Positions 32,642-40,574 of a stretch of DNA of 64,000 nucleotides are shown here, piece by piece (position 1 is the stretch's first letter; each line of letters begins with the position of its first letter). Source of the DNA: Modestobacter sp. Leaf380 (GTDB lineage Bacteria > Actinomycetota > Actinomycetes > Mycobacteriales > Geodermatophilaceae); the NCBI RefSeq assembly GCF_001424485.1, contig NZ_LMQC01000004.1, positions 1 to 64,000 on the forward strand. Direction: 5' to 3'. Below the pieces are notes generated by a model, which worked only from the letters and a program-made list of their open reading frames with translations, was not told where the DNA came from and ran no database searches. A program made the translations under genes and the position numbers.

Positions 32642-33499
32642 GTGAACGTCCTCTCGATCCAGTCCCACGTCGCCTACGGGCACGTCGGGAACGCCTCCGC
32701 CGTCTTCCCGCTGCAGCGGCTGGGGCACGAGGTGTGGCCGGTGCACACCGTGCAGTTCTCCAACCACACCGGGTACGGCGCGTGGACCGGCCGGGTGTTC
32801 GACGGGCAGGCCGTCGAGGAGGTCGTCGACGGCATCGCCGACCGCGGTGTGCTCGGCAGCTGCGACGCCGTCCTGTCGGGCTACCTGGGATCCGCCGACA
32901 TCGGGCACGCGGTGGTGCAGACCGTCGCGCGGGTGCGGGCGGCCAACCCGGCGGCCGTGTACTGCTGCGACCCGGTCATCGGCGACGTCGGCCGCGGCGT
33001 CTTCGTCCGGCCGGGGATCGCCGAGTTCATGCGGGACACCGCGGTGCCCGCCGCCGACGTGGTCACACCCAACCACTACGAGCTGGACCTGCTCACCGGC
33101 CGGGAGACCACGACGCTGGCCCAGGTCCGGGACGCCGTCGCCGCGCTGCAGGCCACCGGCCCGCGGGTGGTGCTGACCACCTCGCTGGTCGTGGAGGACA
33201 CCCCGGAGGACGCGGTCGACCTGCTGGCCAGCGAGGGCGGCCGGCACTGGCGGGTGCGGACCCCGCGGCTGGGCCTGTCGGTGAACGGCGCCGGCGACGC
33301 GATCGCCGCGCTGTTCCTGGCGCACTGGATGTCCACCGGCTCGGCCGCCGAGGCGCTGGGCCGGGCGGCGGCCTCGGTGTTCGGCCTGCTGCGGACGACC
33401 GCCGAGGCCGGCAGCCGGGAGATCCTGCTGGTGGCGGCTCAGGAGGAGTTCGTGGCCCCGACCCGGACGTTCGACGTCGTCGAGGTGCCCGCCGGCTGA
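32642..33499 (+). CDS. pdxY: Pyridoxal kinase PdxY
   Basis: 285 residues, ribokinase-like. [20 protein letters not shown] and [14 protein letters not shown] are PdxY/PdxK signatures; [13 protein letters not shown] and [17 protein letters not shown] give the ATP/anion-hole region with catalytic Asp. Phosphorylates pyridoxal for the B6 salvage pathway. Start is GTG 32642 or the GTG one codon earlier. Its 3' end overlaps the convergent ABC permease gene by 61 bases. Confidence 0.93.
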   Translation: MNVLSIQSHVAYGHVGNASAVFPLQRLGHEVWPVHTVQFSNHTGYGAWTGRVFDGQAVEEVVDGIADRGVLGSCDAVLSGYLGSADIGHAVVQTVARVRAANPAAVYCCDPVIGDVGRGVFVRPGIAEFMRDTAVPAADVVTPNHYELDLLTGRETTTLAQVRDAVAALQATGPRVVLTTSLVVEDTPEDAVDLLASEGGRHWRVRTPRLGLSVNGAGDAIAALFLAHWMSTGSAAEALGRAAASVFGLLRTTAEAGSREILLVAAQEEFVAPTRTFDVVEVPAG

Positions 33500-35217
33500 G
33501 CCGGCCGGCGGGACCAGACCGACAGCGACACCGCCAGCACCGCGGTCAGCACCAGGGCGCCGGTGGGGGCCAGCACCGTCCAGGGGGCCCGCTCGACGTA
33601 GGGCATGCCCTCGGCGAGCAGCAGGCCCCACTCGGGGCTGGGCGGCGTCGGGCCGAGACCCAGGAAGCCCAGCGCGGCCAGCGCCAGCGCGATGCCCGGC
33701 AGCCGCAGGACGGCGTTGCGGGTGACCGGTCCCAGCAGCGTCGGGACGACGTGCCGCCAGGTCACCGCCAGCGGGCCGACGCCCAGGACCGGCAGCACCC
33801 GCACGTACGCCGACGCCCGGACCTCGGTGCCGACGGCGGCGACGTGCGCGGCCACCGGGGCCCAGCCGACCAGCAGCACCGCCACCGCGGCGCCGGTCAG
33901 CGAGGACCCGGCGACGGCGGCGACCAGCACACCGACGATGACCGGCGGTGCGGCGTTGGCCACCTCGACCGGGCCGACCGAGGCCCGGGGCAGCAGCCCG
34001 ACCAGCAGGCCCACCAACAGGCTGGCCGCGGTGACCAGCACCGCCGTCCCCACCGTGTCGAGGGCGCCGTGCGCGACCCGGGCGAGCAGGTCACGGCCGC
34101 TGGCGTCGGCGCCGAAGGGCAGGGCCCAGCTCGGCGGGGCCAGGCGGGCGTGGGCCGACGTCACCGGGTCCCGGCCCAGCCCGGCGGCGACGGTGCCGGC
34201 CAGCAGGGCCGCACAGACCCCGGGCAGCACCCGGTCCCGTCCCCGCCAGGTGCGGACGGGGTCGGCGACCGGGACCGTCCCGGTGCGCACGGCGCGGCCC
34301 AGCAGCGCCACCCGCAGCGCGCTCGCCGCGATGCCGAAGACCGCGGAGATGCCGAGCAGTGCGAGCATCCCGGCCTGCAGGGCGGGCAGGTCCTGGGACT
34401 CGGCGGCACCGAGGGTCGATCGCCCCAGCCCCGGGACGGCGAACACCTGCTCGGCGGCCACGGCTCCGCCGGTCAGCCCGACCAGCACCAGCGCGACCTG
34501 GGTGGTCAGCGAGGGCAGCGCCCGGCGCACCAGGGCCCGGGCGACCTGGGCGCGGGTGGCACCGGCGACCTGCCAGGACAGCACCCAGCGCTCGCTGCTG
34601 GCCGCGGTGAGCGCATCGGCCAGCAGCCGCCCGACCAGCCCGCCCGCGGGCAGTCCCATCGCCAGCGCCGGCAGCACCGCCGAGGACGGCCCGTCCCAGC
34701 CGTAGGGCGGGAACCAGCCCAGCCAGACGGCGCCGACGACCAGCAGCACGGACGCCAGCAGGAACTCCGGCAGCGCGGTCAGCGCCGCCCCGCCCACGCC
34801 GGAGGGCCGGCCGGGCTCGCCGCGGACCGCCCGGCGCAGGGCCGGCAGGCACAGCAGCGTCGTGGTCAGCACGGCGACGAGCAGGGCGAAGGCCATCAGG
34901 GTCAGCGAGACGCCCAGTGCGGCGCCCACACCGGGGCCGACGGGGGTGCCGGAGACCCAGGAGGTCCCCAGGTCCCCGCGCACCAGCCCGCCCAGCCAGG
35001 ACCGCAGCAGGGCCAGCGGCCCGTCGTCGAGCCCGAGGTCGGCCCGGATCGCGGCCAGGGCCTCCGGGGTCGCCTCCTGCTCGGCGGACCGGGCCCGCAG
35101 CACCGACAGCTCGGGGCTGCGGCCCGACAGCCAGGGCAGCACGCCGATCAGCGCAACCACCCCGGCCAGCGACAGCACCCGGGACGCCGTCACCCCCAGC
35201 CGGCCCGCCACGGTCAC
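33439..35217 (-). CDS. Family-5 ABC transporter permease, DppB and DppC halves fused
   Basis: 592 residues. The first half looks like DppB/NikB (SLAGVVALIGVLPWLSG, GLVRGDLGTSWVSGTPVG, GLPAGGLVGRLLADALT, EQVFAVPGLGRSTLGAAESQD). The second looks like DppC/NikC (LPFGADASGRDLLARVAHG, VLGVGPLAVTWRHVVPTLLG, GLGPTPPSPEWGLLLAEG). These are normally two proteins; the linker is near PVADPVRTWRGRDRVLPG. GTG 35217 overlaps the stop of the binding-protein gene. Imports a peptide, nickel or metallophore-type ligand; with the zinc context a metal chelate is plausible. Confidence 0.9.
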   Translation of the reverse strand: MTVAGRLGVTASRVLSLAGVVALIGVLPWLSGRSPELSVLRARSAEQEATPEALAAIRADLGLDDGPLALLRSWLGGLVRGDLGTSWVSGTPVGPGVGAALGVSLTLMAFALLVAVLTTTLLCLPALRRAVRGEPGRPSGVGGAALTALPEFLLASVLLVVGAVWLGWFPPYGWDGPSSAVLPALAMGLPAGGLVGRLLADALTAASSERWVLSWQVAGATRAQVARALVRRALPSLTTQVALVLVGLTGGAVAAEQVFAVPGLGRSTLGAAESQDLPALQAGMLALLGISAVFGIAASALRVALLGRAVRTGTVPVADPVRTWRGRDRVLPGVCAALLAGTVAAGLGRDPVTSAHARLAPPSWALPFGADASGRDLLARVAHGALDTVGTAVLVTAASLLVGLLVGLLPRASVGPVEVANAAPPVIVGVLVAAVAGSSLTGAAVAVLLVGWAPVAAHVAAVGTEVRASAYVRVLPVLGVGPLAVTWRHVVPTLLGPVTRNAVLRLPGIALALAALGFLGLGPTPPSPEWGLLLAEGMPYVERAPWTVLAPTGALVLTAVLAVSLSVWSRRPAQPAGTSTTSNVRVGATNSS

Positions 35218-36731
35218 TCCCCGGCGGTGGTCTGCGCGGTGATCAGCACGCGCTCGCGGGGGTCGCGGGCGGCGTCGCTGACGCCGGCCTGCTCGCCCTG
35301 GACCACGCGCTCGTGCAGCATCGGCACCGCGGCGCCGGTGGCCAGCACCGCGGCCTCGGCCTCGAGCACCAGGGCGCGGCGCTCGGGCCCGGCCGGGGCG
35401 GCCGAGGCGGCCTGCAGCGCGGCGTCGACGGCCGGGTCGCACAGCTGGGAGATGTTGAAGGAGCCCTCGCAGGAGAAGTCGCTGAACAGGTAGGCGACCG
35501 GGTCACCGGAGTCCAGCACGGTGGCGCGGGACAGGATGAACGCGTCGAACGCCCCGGCCAGCGCGTCGGCCTCGATGAAGGCGTACTCGCGGACGTCCTG
35601 GGTGACGGTGAAGCCGACGGCCTCCAGCTGCTGCTGCACCAGGACGGCGACCTCGGGCAGCTCGGCCCGGTCGGTGAAGGTGCCCAGGGTGATCGCGGTG
35701 CCGGCCCGGACGGTGCCGGCGGCGGGCAGGTCGAGCTCGCCGCGGCCCTCGGCGGCCCAGGGCAGCGCCGGGCCGAGCAGGCCCTCGGCGATGTCGGCCC
35801 GGCCCTCGTAGACGGTCTCCACCAGGGTGGCGCGCTCGATCGCCGCCCGGGCCGCGGCGCGGACCCCGGCGTCGGCGAAGGGCCCGCTGGTGGTGTTGAG
35901 GTAGAGCGTGTTCGTGCGCGGCATGGGCACCTCGTGCACCAGGTCGGGGTCCAGCAGCCCGGCCTGGGAGACCGGCACGGCCTCCACGACGTCGGCGGTG
36001 CCGGTCCGCAGCGCCGCGGCCCGGGCGGTGCCGTCGGGCACGAAGTCGACGTCGATGCCGCTGGCCGCGGCGGGGTCGCCCCAGTAGCCGTCGTACCGGT
36101 CCAGGGTGGCGCCCGAGGTGCCGTCGACCGCGACCAGCTCGAAGGGCCCGGTGCCGGTGCCCACCGGGCTCACGGCGCCGTCCTCGGCGTAGGCGGAGGC
36201 GGCCAGCACGGCCAGCTGCGGGCTCGACAGCCGCTGGGGCACCAGCGGGTCGACGTCCCCGGTGGTGACGACGACGTCGTCCCCGTCGGCGACGGCGGTG
36301 AGCTCGACGCCGTCCAGGATCCGGGGCTTCGGGGAGGCCTGGGTGGCCGCGGTCAGCGAGGCCGCGGCCTGCTCGGCGGTGAGGTCGGTCCCGTCGTGGA
36401 AGGTCACCCCCTGGCGGACGGCGAACCGCCACGTGCGGTCGTCGACCTGCTCCCAGCCGGTGGACAGGGCGGGCTGGGCCTCACCGAGCTCGTCGAGCAC
36501 CACCAGGGTCTCGGCGGTGCTCCAGCGGGAGAGCTTGAACGCGTCGTCGGACAGCGGGGACAGCCCCGAGCGGGGCGGCTGCAGCATCGCCAGGGAGACC
36601 CGGCCGTCGCCGGCCGAGGCGGCGTCGGACCCGGTCGAGCCGCTGAAGCAGCCGGTCAGCAGCAGGGCGGCGGTGGTGGTCAGGACACCGGTGCGGAACA
36701 ACGGTCGGCGGTGGGTGGGGACAGCAGGCAT
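35214..36731 (-). CDS. Family-5 extracellular substrate-binding lipoprotein
   Basis: 505 residues with lipobox LLLTGCFSG. SBP_bac_5 features: DRTWRFAVRQGVTFHDGTDL, GTGPFELVAVDGTSGA, ALPWAAEGRGELDLPAAG, DAFILSRATVLDSGDP, CEGSFNISQLCDPAVD. Binds the ligand of the ABC importer outside the cell. ATG 36731 chosen. Encoded between the second ATPase and the fused permease. Ligand (peptide, nickel, opine-type metallophore) cannot be read from sequence. Confidence 0.9.
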   Translation of the reverse strand: MPAVPTHRRPLFRTGVLTTTAALLLTGCFSGSTGSDAASAGDGRVSLAMLQPPRSGLSPLSDDAFKLSRWSTAETLVVLDELGEAQPALSTGWEQVDDRTWRFAVRQGVTFHDGTDLTAEQAAASLTAATQASPKPRILDGVELTAVADGDDVVVTTGDVDPLVPQRLSSPQLAVLAASAYAEDGAVSPVGTGTGPFELVAVDGTSGATLDRYDGYWGDPAAASGIDVDFVPDGTARAAALRTGTADVVEAVPVSQAGLLDPDLVHEVPMPRTNTLYLNTTSGPFADAGVRAAARAAIERATLVETVYEGRADIAEGLLGPALPWAAEGRGELDLPAAGTVRAGTAITLGTFTDRAELPEVAVLVQQQLEAVGFTVTQDVREYAFIEADALAGAFDAFILSRATVLDSGDPVAYLFSDFSCEGSFNISQLCDPAVDAALQAASAAPAGPERRALVLEAEAAVLATGAAVPMLHERVVQGEQAGVSDAARDPRERVLITAQTTAGE

Positions 36732-36769
36732 CGACGGACGTCCTCGTTCGGTGGGGTGGGTGGAGCGGG

Positions 36770-37600
36770 TCAGGCGGGGAGGTGCGGCACGGCCTCGACG
36801 AGGGCCCGGGCGGCGGGGTGCCGGGGGGTGGCCAGCAGCTGGTCGGTGGGGCGGTCCTCGACGACCCGGCCGGCGTCCAGGACGAGCGTCCGGCTGCACA
36901 GCCGGGAGACCACGGACAGGTCGTGGGAGACCAGCAACAGGGCCAGACCCCGGTCCCGGCCCAGCTCGGCGAGCAGCTCGACGACCTGCGCCCGGACGGC
37001 GAGGTCCAGGCCGCTGACCGGTTCGTCGGCCAGCAGCACCGTCGGGGCCGGTGCCAGGGCGCGGGCCAGGGCGACCCGCTGGGCCTGACCGCCGGAGAGC
37101 TCGCCGGGACGGCGGGAGGCGAGCCCGGCGTCCAGCCGGACCCGCTCCAGCGCGGTGGCCACCGCGGTCCGGTGGTCGCCGGGGACGCCCAGGGCGCGCA
37201 GCGGTTCGGCGACCAGGGCCCCGACGGTCATCCGGGGGTCCAGGGTGCTGGCCGGGTCCTGGGGCACGTACTGCACCTGCCGGCGGAACCAGCGCAGCCG
37301 GCGGGCCGGGCCCGGGGAGACGGCCCGGTCCCCGCAGTGCACGGTGCCGGCGTCGGGGGCGTCCAGGGCCAGCAGCAGCCGCAGCAGGGTCGACTTGCCC
37401 GACCCGGAGCTGCCGACGACCCCGAGCTGCTCGCCGGGCGCCAGCGCCAGGTCGACCCCGTCGAGGGCGGTGAGCCGCCCGGCCGGCGCCCACGGGCGGC
37501 GCCTGGGGAGCGGGTGGGTGCGGCGCAGCCCGCGGGCCTGCAGCACCGGGGTGACGGTGGTCGACGGGACGGCCTCCCGGGCCGTCAGCACGGCGTTCAC
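36770..37600 (-). CDS. ABC transporter ATPase (DppF/NikE-like)
   Basis: 276 residues. Walker A GSSGSGKST, Q-loop YVPQDPASTLDPRMTV, signature LSGGQAQRVALARAL, Walker B VLLADEPVSGLD, His switch LLLVSHDLSVVS. It has no further domain at the C-terminus. GTG 37600 overlaps the stop of the first ATPase gene. It powers the fused permease together with the upstream ATPase. Confidence 0.93.
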   Translation of the reverse strand: MNAVLTAREAVPSTTVTPVLQARGLRRTHPLPRRRPWAPAGRLTALDGVDLALAPGEQLGVVGSSGSGKSTLLRLLLALDAPDAGTVHCGDRAVSPGPARRLRWFRRQVQYVPQDPASTLDPRMTVGALVAEPLRALGVPGDHRTAVATALERVRLDAGLASRRPGELSGGQAQRVALARALAPAPTVLLADEPVSGLDLAVRAQVVELLAELGRDRGLALLLVSHDLSVVSRLCSRTLVLDAGRVVEDRPTDQLLATPRHPAARALVEAVPHLPA

Positions 37601-38382
37601 GCCACGGCCCGGGCGGCGTCGACCAGCTCGCGCAGGTGCGCCGATGCCGGGGCGGCCACCAGCTCGGCGGTCGGGCCGTCCTCGACGACCCGACCGGCCT
37701 CCAGCACCACGAACCGGTCGCACAGGGTGGCTGCGACGGCGACGTCGTGGGTGATGAACAGCAGGGCGCTGTCGGCGGTGTGCGCGTGCAGCAGCCGGAC
37801 GACCTGGGCCTGGGTGACCAGGTCCAGGGCGGTGGTGGGTTCGTCGGCGACCAGCAGCCCGGCCGCCGACGCCAGCGCGATCGCGGTGCAGACCCGCTGG
37901 CGCTGGCCGCCGGAGAGCTCGCCGGCGACGCTGCGCAGCACCCGGTCGGGGTCGGTGAGCCCGACGTCGGTGAGCAGCTGGGCGGCCCGGGTGCGCAGTG
38001 CGGCGCCACGCAGGCCCCCGCGGTGGCGCAGCGGGGTCGCCAGCTGGGCGCCCACGGGCACCAGCGGGTTGAGCGCGGCCAGCGGGTCCTGGGCGATGGC
38101 GGCGACCCGGGTGCGGGCCGTGCGCCGCGCGGCGGGCACCCCGAGGACGTCGTCCCCGGCGACCCGGACGGCGCCGGTGGCCACCGCGCCGGCGGGCAGC
38201 CGGCCCAGCACCGCCCCGGCCGTGAGGGACTTGCCGGAGCCCGACGCCCCGATGAGCGCGACCCGGCTGCCGGCGGGCACGGTGAGGTCGACGCCGTGCA
38301 GCAGCCGGGTGCCGGCGACGCTGAGGGTCAGGCCGGACACCTGCAGCGCAGGTGTGACCTCGGCGTCGACAACAGGAATCAT
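37597..38382 (-). CDS. ABC transporter ATPase (DppD/NikD-like)
   Basis: 261 residues. Walker A GASGSGKS, Q-loop AIAQDPLAALNPLVPVG, signature LSGGQRQRV, Walker B LLVADEPTTALD, switch FITHDVAVAA. The ATG at 38382 lies inside a Zur-box-like palindrome and 7 bases after a TAGCCT hexamer, so the mRNA is probably leaderless and repression would be by direct promoter cover. First gene of the importer unit ATPase-ATPase-SBP-permease. Confidence 0.93.
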   Translation of the reverse strand: MIPVVDAEVTPALQVSGLTLSVAGTRLLHGVDLTVPAGSRVALIGASGSGKSLTAGAVLGRLPAGAVATGAVRVAGDDVLGVPAARRTARTRVAAIAQDPLAALNPLVPVGAQLATPLRHRGGLRGAALRTRAAQLLTDVGLTDPDRVLRSVAGELSGGQRQRVCTAIALASAAGLLVADEPTTALDLVTQAQVVRLLHAHTADSALLFITHDVAVAATLCDRFVVLEAGRVVEDGPTAELVAAPASAHLRELVDAARAVA

Positions 38383-38395
38383 TGTCAGCAGGCTA
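38366..38395 (-). promoter_or_regulatory. Zur-box-like operator and -10 element of the ABC importer
   Basis: Minus strand reads TAGCCT, 7 bases, then ATG of the first ATPase gene. The start codon is inside TGACAATGATTCCTGTTGTC, whose ends GACAA/TTGTC are inverted (38368-38372 and 38382-38386). It resembles the operator at 43835-43869. Zur as the binding factor is inferred. Confidence 0.55.
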
Positions 38396-38426
38396 GCCGA
38401 GGGGCGACGGGGGTCCCCGGCGGGGG

Positions 38427-39161
38427 TCAGTCCTCGTAGCCGTCGACGGGGGCCGGCACCGTCGCGACCGCGTCGGGGTCCAGCACCGGCTCGGGGTACC
38501 CCAGCGTGGGGTGCTCCCGCGACGGTGCGTACGTGCCGACGACCTCGACCCAGTCGTCGGCGGACCGCCCGGCCAGCAGCTCGTCGGCGTCGGGGCCCTC
38601 GAGCACGACCCGCACGGCCAGTGCGTCCGCGGCGCAGCAGGCGATCCGGATGCGGGTGACGTACCAGCCGCCACCGTCGCGCGGGGACAGGAAACCGACC
38701 AGCCGGATCCGACGGTCGCGCAGCGGCGCGGTGTCCGACTGCTGGGTGCGCACCGAGTAGCCGGCCAGCGTCATCGTGCGCCAGGACTCCCCCGGGTCGT
38801 CGGGTCCGATGCCCAGCGGCACGTCCCCCGGCGGCGGCGCGGACACCGGGGCGGTCTGCCGCTGCGCGGTGAAGGCGCCCAGCGGCCCGGGTGCGACCAC
38901 GAGCAGCACCGCGACCGGGGCCAGCAGCAGCCAGGCCACCCGCGGCCCGCCGTGCTCGTGCGCCTGCCCGGGCCCGGCGTCGCGGCCGGGGCGGTCCCGC
39001 ACCAGCCCGAGCAGCCCCACCGCGAGGACGACGGCCCCGGCGGCGACCAGCAGCGGCCGGAACCCGGCCTGCACGTACGCCAGGTAAGCCTCGGACAGCG
39101 AGACGCGCAGCGTCACCCCGCCCAGCAGCACCAGCAGCAGGTGCTGGGCCAGCCGGCTCAC
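38427..39161 (-). CDS. TIGR03943-family membrane protein (YcgQ-like)
   Basis: 244 residues: two hydrophobic segments at the N-terminus (LLLVLLGGVTLRVSLSEAYL; PLLVAAGAVVLAVGLLGLV), a third (VAWLLLAPVAVLLVVAPGPL), then an OB-like domain (RRIRLVGFLSPRDGGGWYVT, RIACCAADALAVRVVLEG). The CC-A-AD segment is conserved in this family. GTG 39161 overlaps the permease stop. TIGR03943 proteins occur beside DUF318 permeases and are found in predicted Zur regulons of Gram-positive bacteria. Confidence 0.85.
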   Translation of the reverse strand: MSRLAQHLLLVLLGGVTLRVSLSEAYLAYVQAGFRPLLVAAGAVVLAVGLLGLVRDRPGRDAGPGQAHEHGGPRVAWLLLAPVAVLLVVAPGPLGAFTAQRQTAPVSAPPPGDVPLGIGPDDPGESWRTMTLAGYSVRTQQSDTAPLRDRRIRLVGFLSPRDGGGWYVTRIRIACCAADALAVRVVLEGPDADELLAGRSADDWVEVVGTYAPSREHPTLGYPEPVLDPDAVATVPAPVDGYED

Positions 39162-40183
39162 AGCAGCCACCAGCCCACGAGCGACCCCGCGGCGATCGCC
39201 ACGACCAGGGTGACCGGGGCGAACCGGACGGCGAACCGGCTGCCGAAGGTGCCCGCCTGCAGCGCGATCAGCTTGACGTCGACGGCCGGGCCGACGACGA
39301 GGAAGACCAGCCGCGCGGTGAGGGAGAACGAGGTGAGCCCGGCCGCGACGAACGCGTCGGCCTCCGAGCAGATGGCCAGCACCACGGCCAGCGCGGCCAG
39401 CACCAGCACCGCGAGCACCGGCTCGGCGGCCACGGCGTCCAGCCACTCCCGGGGGACGACGACGTTCAGCGTGGCGGCGGTGAGGCCCCCGACGACCAGG
39501 TAGCCACCGGCGTGCACCAGGTCGTGCTGCACCGCGCCGAGGAACGCGGCCGCCCGGTGGCCGCCGGCCTCGTGCACCGAGCGGGCCGGCATGCGCAGCC
39601 ACTCCCCCCGGCCGAACGCCGACCACAGCCAGCCCATGGTCACCGCGACCGCCATCGAGGCCAGGAACCGGGCCAGCACCATCTCCGGGTCCCCGGGGAA
39701 GGCGACCGCGGTGGCGACCAGCACGACGGGGTTGACCGCGGGCGCCGACAGCAGGAAGGCCAGCGCGGCAGCCGGGGTCACGCCGCGGCGGACGAGGCTG
39801 CCGGCCACCGGCACCGAGGCGCACTCGCACCCGGGCAGCACCAGCCCGGCGGCACCGGCGACCGGGACGGCCAGCGCCGGGCGGCGCGGGAGCGCCCGGG
39901 CGAAGAACGAGGGTGGCACCAGCGTGCCGATCGCCGCGGACAGCCCGACGCCCAGCACGAGGAAGGGCAGCGCCTGCAGGCAGACCGCCACGAACACCGT
40001 CGCCCAGGCGCGCAGGGCCGGTGCGTCGAAGGCGCCGGGCAGCAGGAACCGGGCGGCGACGACGGCCAGCAGGGCCACCACCAGCACGTCGGTCGACCGG
40101 GTGCCTCCACCGCGGCCCCGGTCCAGGCCACTCCCCCGGGACGGACGGAGCCCGAGGTCGGGCGGACCGGACACGGCACCCAC
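39158..40183 (-). CDS. DUF318/ArsP-like permease
   Basis: 341 residues with about eight to nine membrane helices. The signature VLPGCECASVPVAGSLVRRG and SAPAVNPVVLVATAVAF mark the DUF318 permease family; ICSEADAFVAAGLTSFSLTAR is the second repeat. GTG 40183 has GAGGGGG directly upstream. First gene of a minus-strand array that continues through TIGR03943 to the ABC importer. Substrate unproven; its context in Zur-type regulons suggests zinc or a zinc-dependent process. Confidence 0.85.
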   Translation of the reverse strand: MGAVSGPPDLGLRPSRGSGLDRGRGGGTRSTDVLVVALLAVVAARFLLPGAFDAPALRAWATVFVAVCLQALPFLVLGVGLSAAIGTLVPPSFFARALPRRPALAVPVAGAAGLVLPGCECASVPVAGSLVRRGVTPAAALAFLLSAPAVNPVVLVATAVAFPGDPEMVLARFLASMAVAVTMGWLWSAFGRGEWLRMPARSVHEAGGHRAAAFLGAVQHDLVHAGGYLVVGGLTAATLNVVVPREWLDAVAAEPVLAVLVLAALAVVLAICSEADAFVAAGLTSFSLTARLVFLVVGPAVDVKLIALQAGTFGSRFAVRFAPVTLVVAIAAGSLVGWWLL

Positions 40184-40191
40184 CCCCCTCG

Positions 40192-40217
40192 GTGAACATG
40201 GTTCCCACTACCGTTGT
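40192..40217. promoter_or_regulatory. Zur-box-like sequence between permease and PacL1-CtpC genes
   Basis: TGAACATGGTTCCC followed by ACTACCGTTGTC shares the core ATGGTTCCC with the operator at 43835-43869. It is in the 79-base gap between two divergent units (uptake-type permease and efflux pump). Symmetry is imperfect (AACATGGT / ACCGTTGT). Confidence 0.45.
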
Positions 40218-40262
40218 CGCGCACACTGTCGCACGACCCACCCCCTGAACGAGGAGCTCCCG

Positions 40263-40574
40263 TTGGCCGAGTCGAAGAAGTCCCGCACCTCCGGCGCCGG
40301 GTCCCTGCTGCGCAAGGCCGTCGGCACCGTGGCCACCGGCGTCGTCGGCGTCCTGGTCGTCCGCGCCGCCGAGCGCGGCGAGTCCGGCAGCCTGCCGAAG
40401 AAGGCCGCTGTCGGCGCCACCAAGCTGGGCATCCTGGGTGCCCGCCGGGCCGAGACCGCGGTGGAGAAGGCCCGCCTGGCCGCCGGCGACGTCCGCGCGC
40501 AGGCCTACGCCGACCTGGGCGAGCAGGCCCCGCCGCCGGCCGACCGGGCCGCCGGGCACGACCACAGCCACTGA
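40263..40574 (+). CDS. PacL1-like (DUF1490) small metal-binding chaperone of the P-ATPase
   Basis: 103 residues, start TTG 40263, 9 bases after GAGGAG. Membrane-like segment AVGTVATGVVGVLVVRAAER, then ARRAETAVEKARLAAGDVRAQAY as in mycobacterial Rv3269 (PacL1), and a C-terminal metal-binding tail GHDHSH. PacL1 forms membrane patches with the CtpC pump and supports zinc efflux. The next gene is a CtpC-type ATPase and overlaps by one base (TGATG), the same pair as Rv3269-Rv3270. Confidence 0.88.
   Translation: MAESKKSRTSGAGSLLRKAVGTVATGVVGVLVVRAAERGESGSLPKKAAVGATKLGILGARRAETAVEKARLAAGDVRAQAYADLGEQAPPPADRAAGHDHSH

Noticed and set aside
35214-38009. Single 931-residue minus-strand protein joining ATPase and binding-protein regions
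   Set aside because: The binding protein has its own ATG (36731) with a lipoprotein signal; the part upstream is out of frame with the real ATPases.
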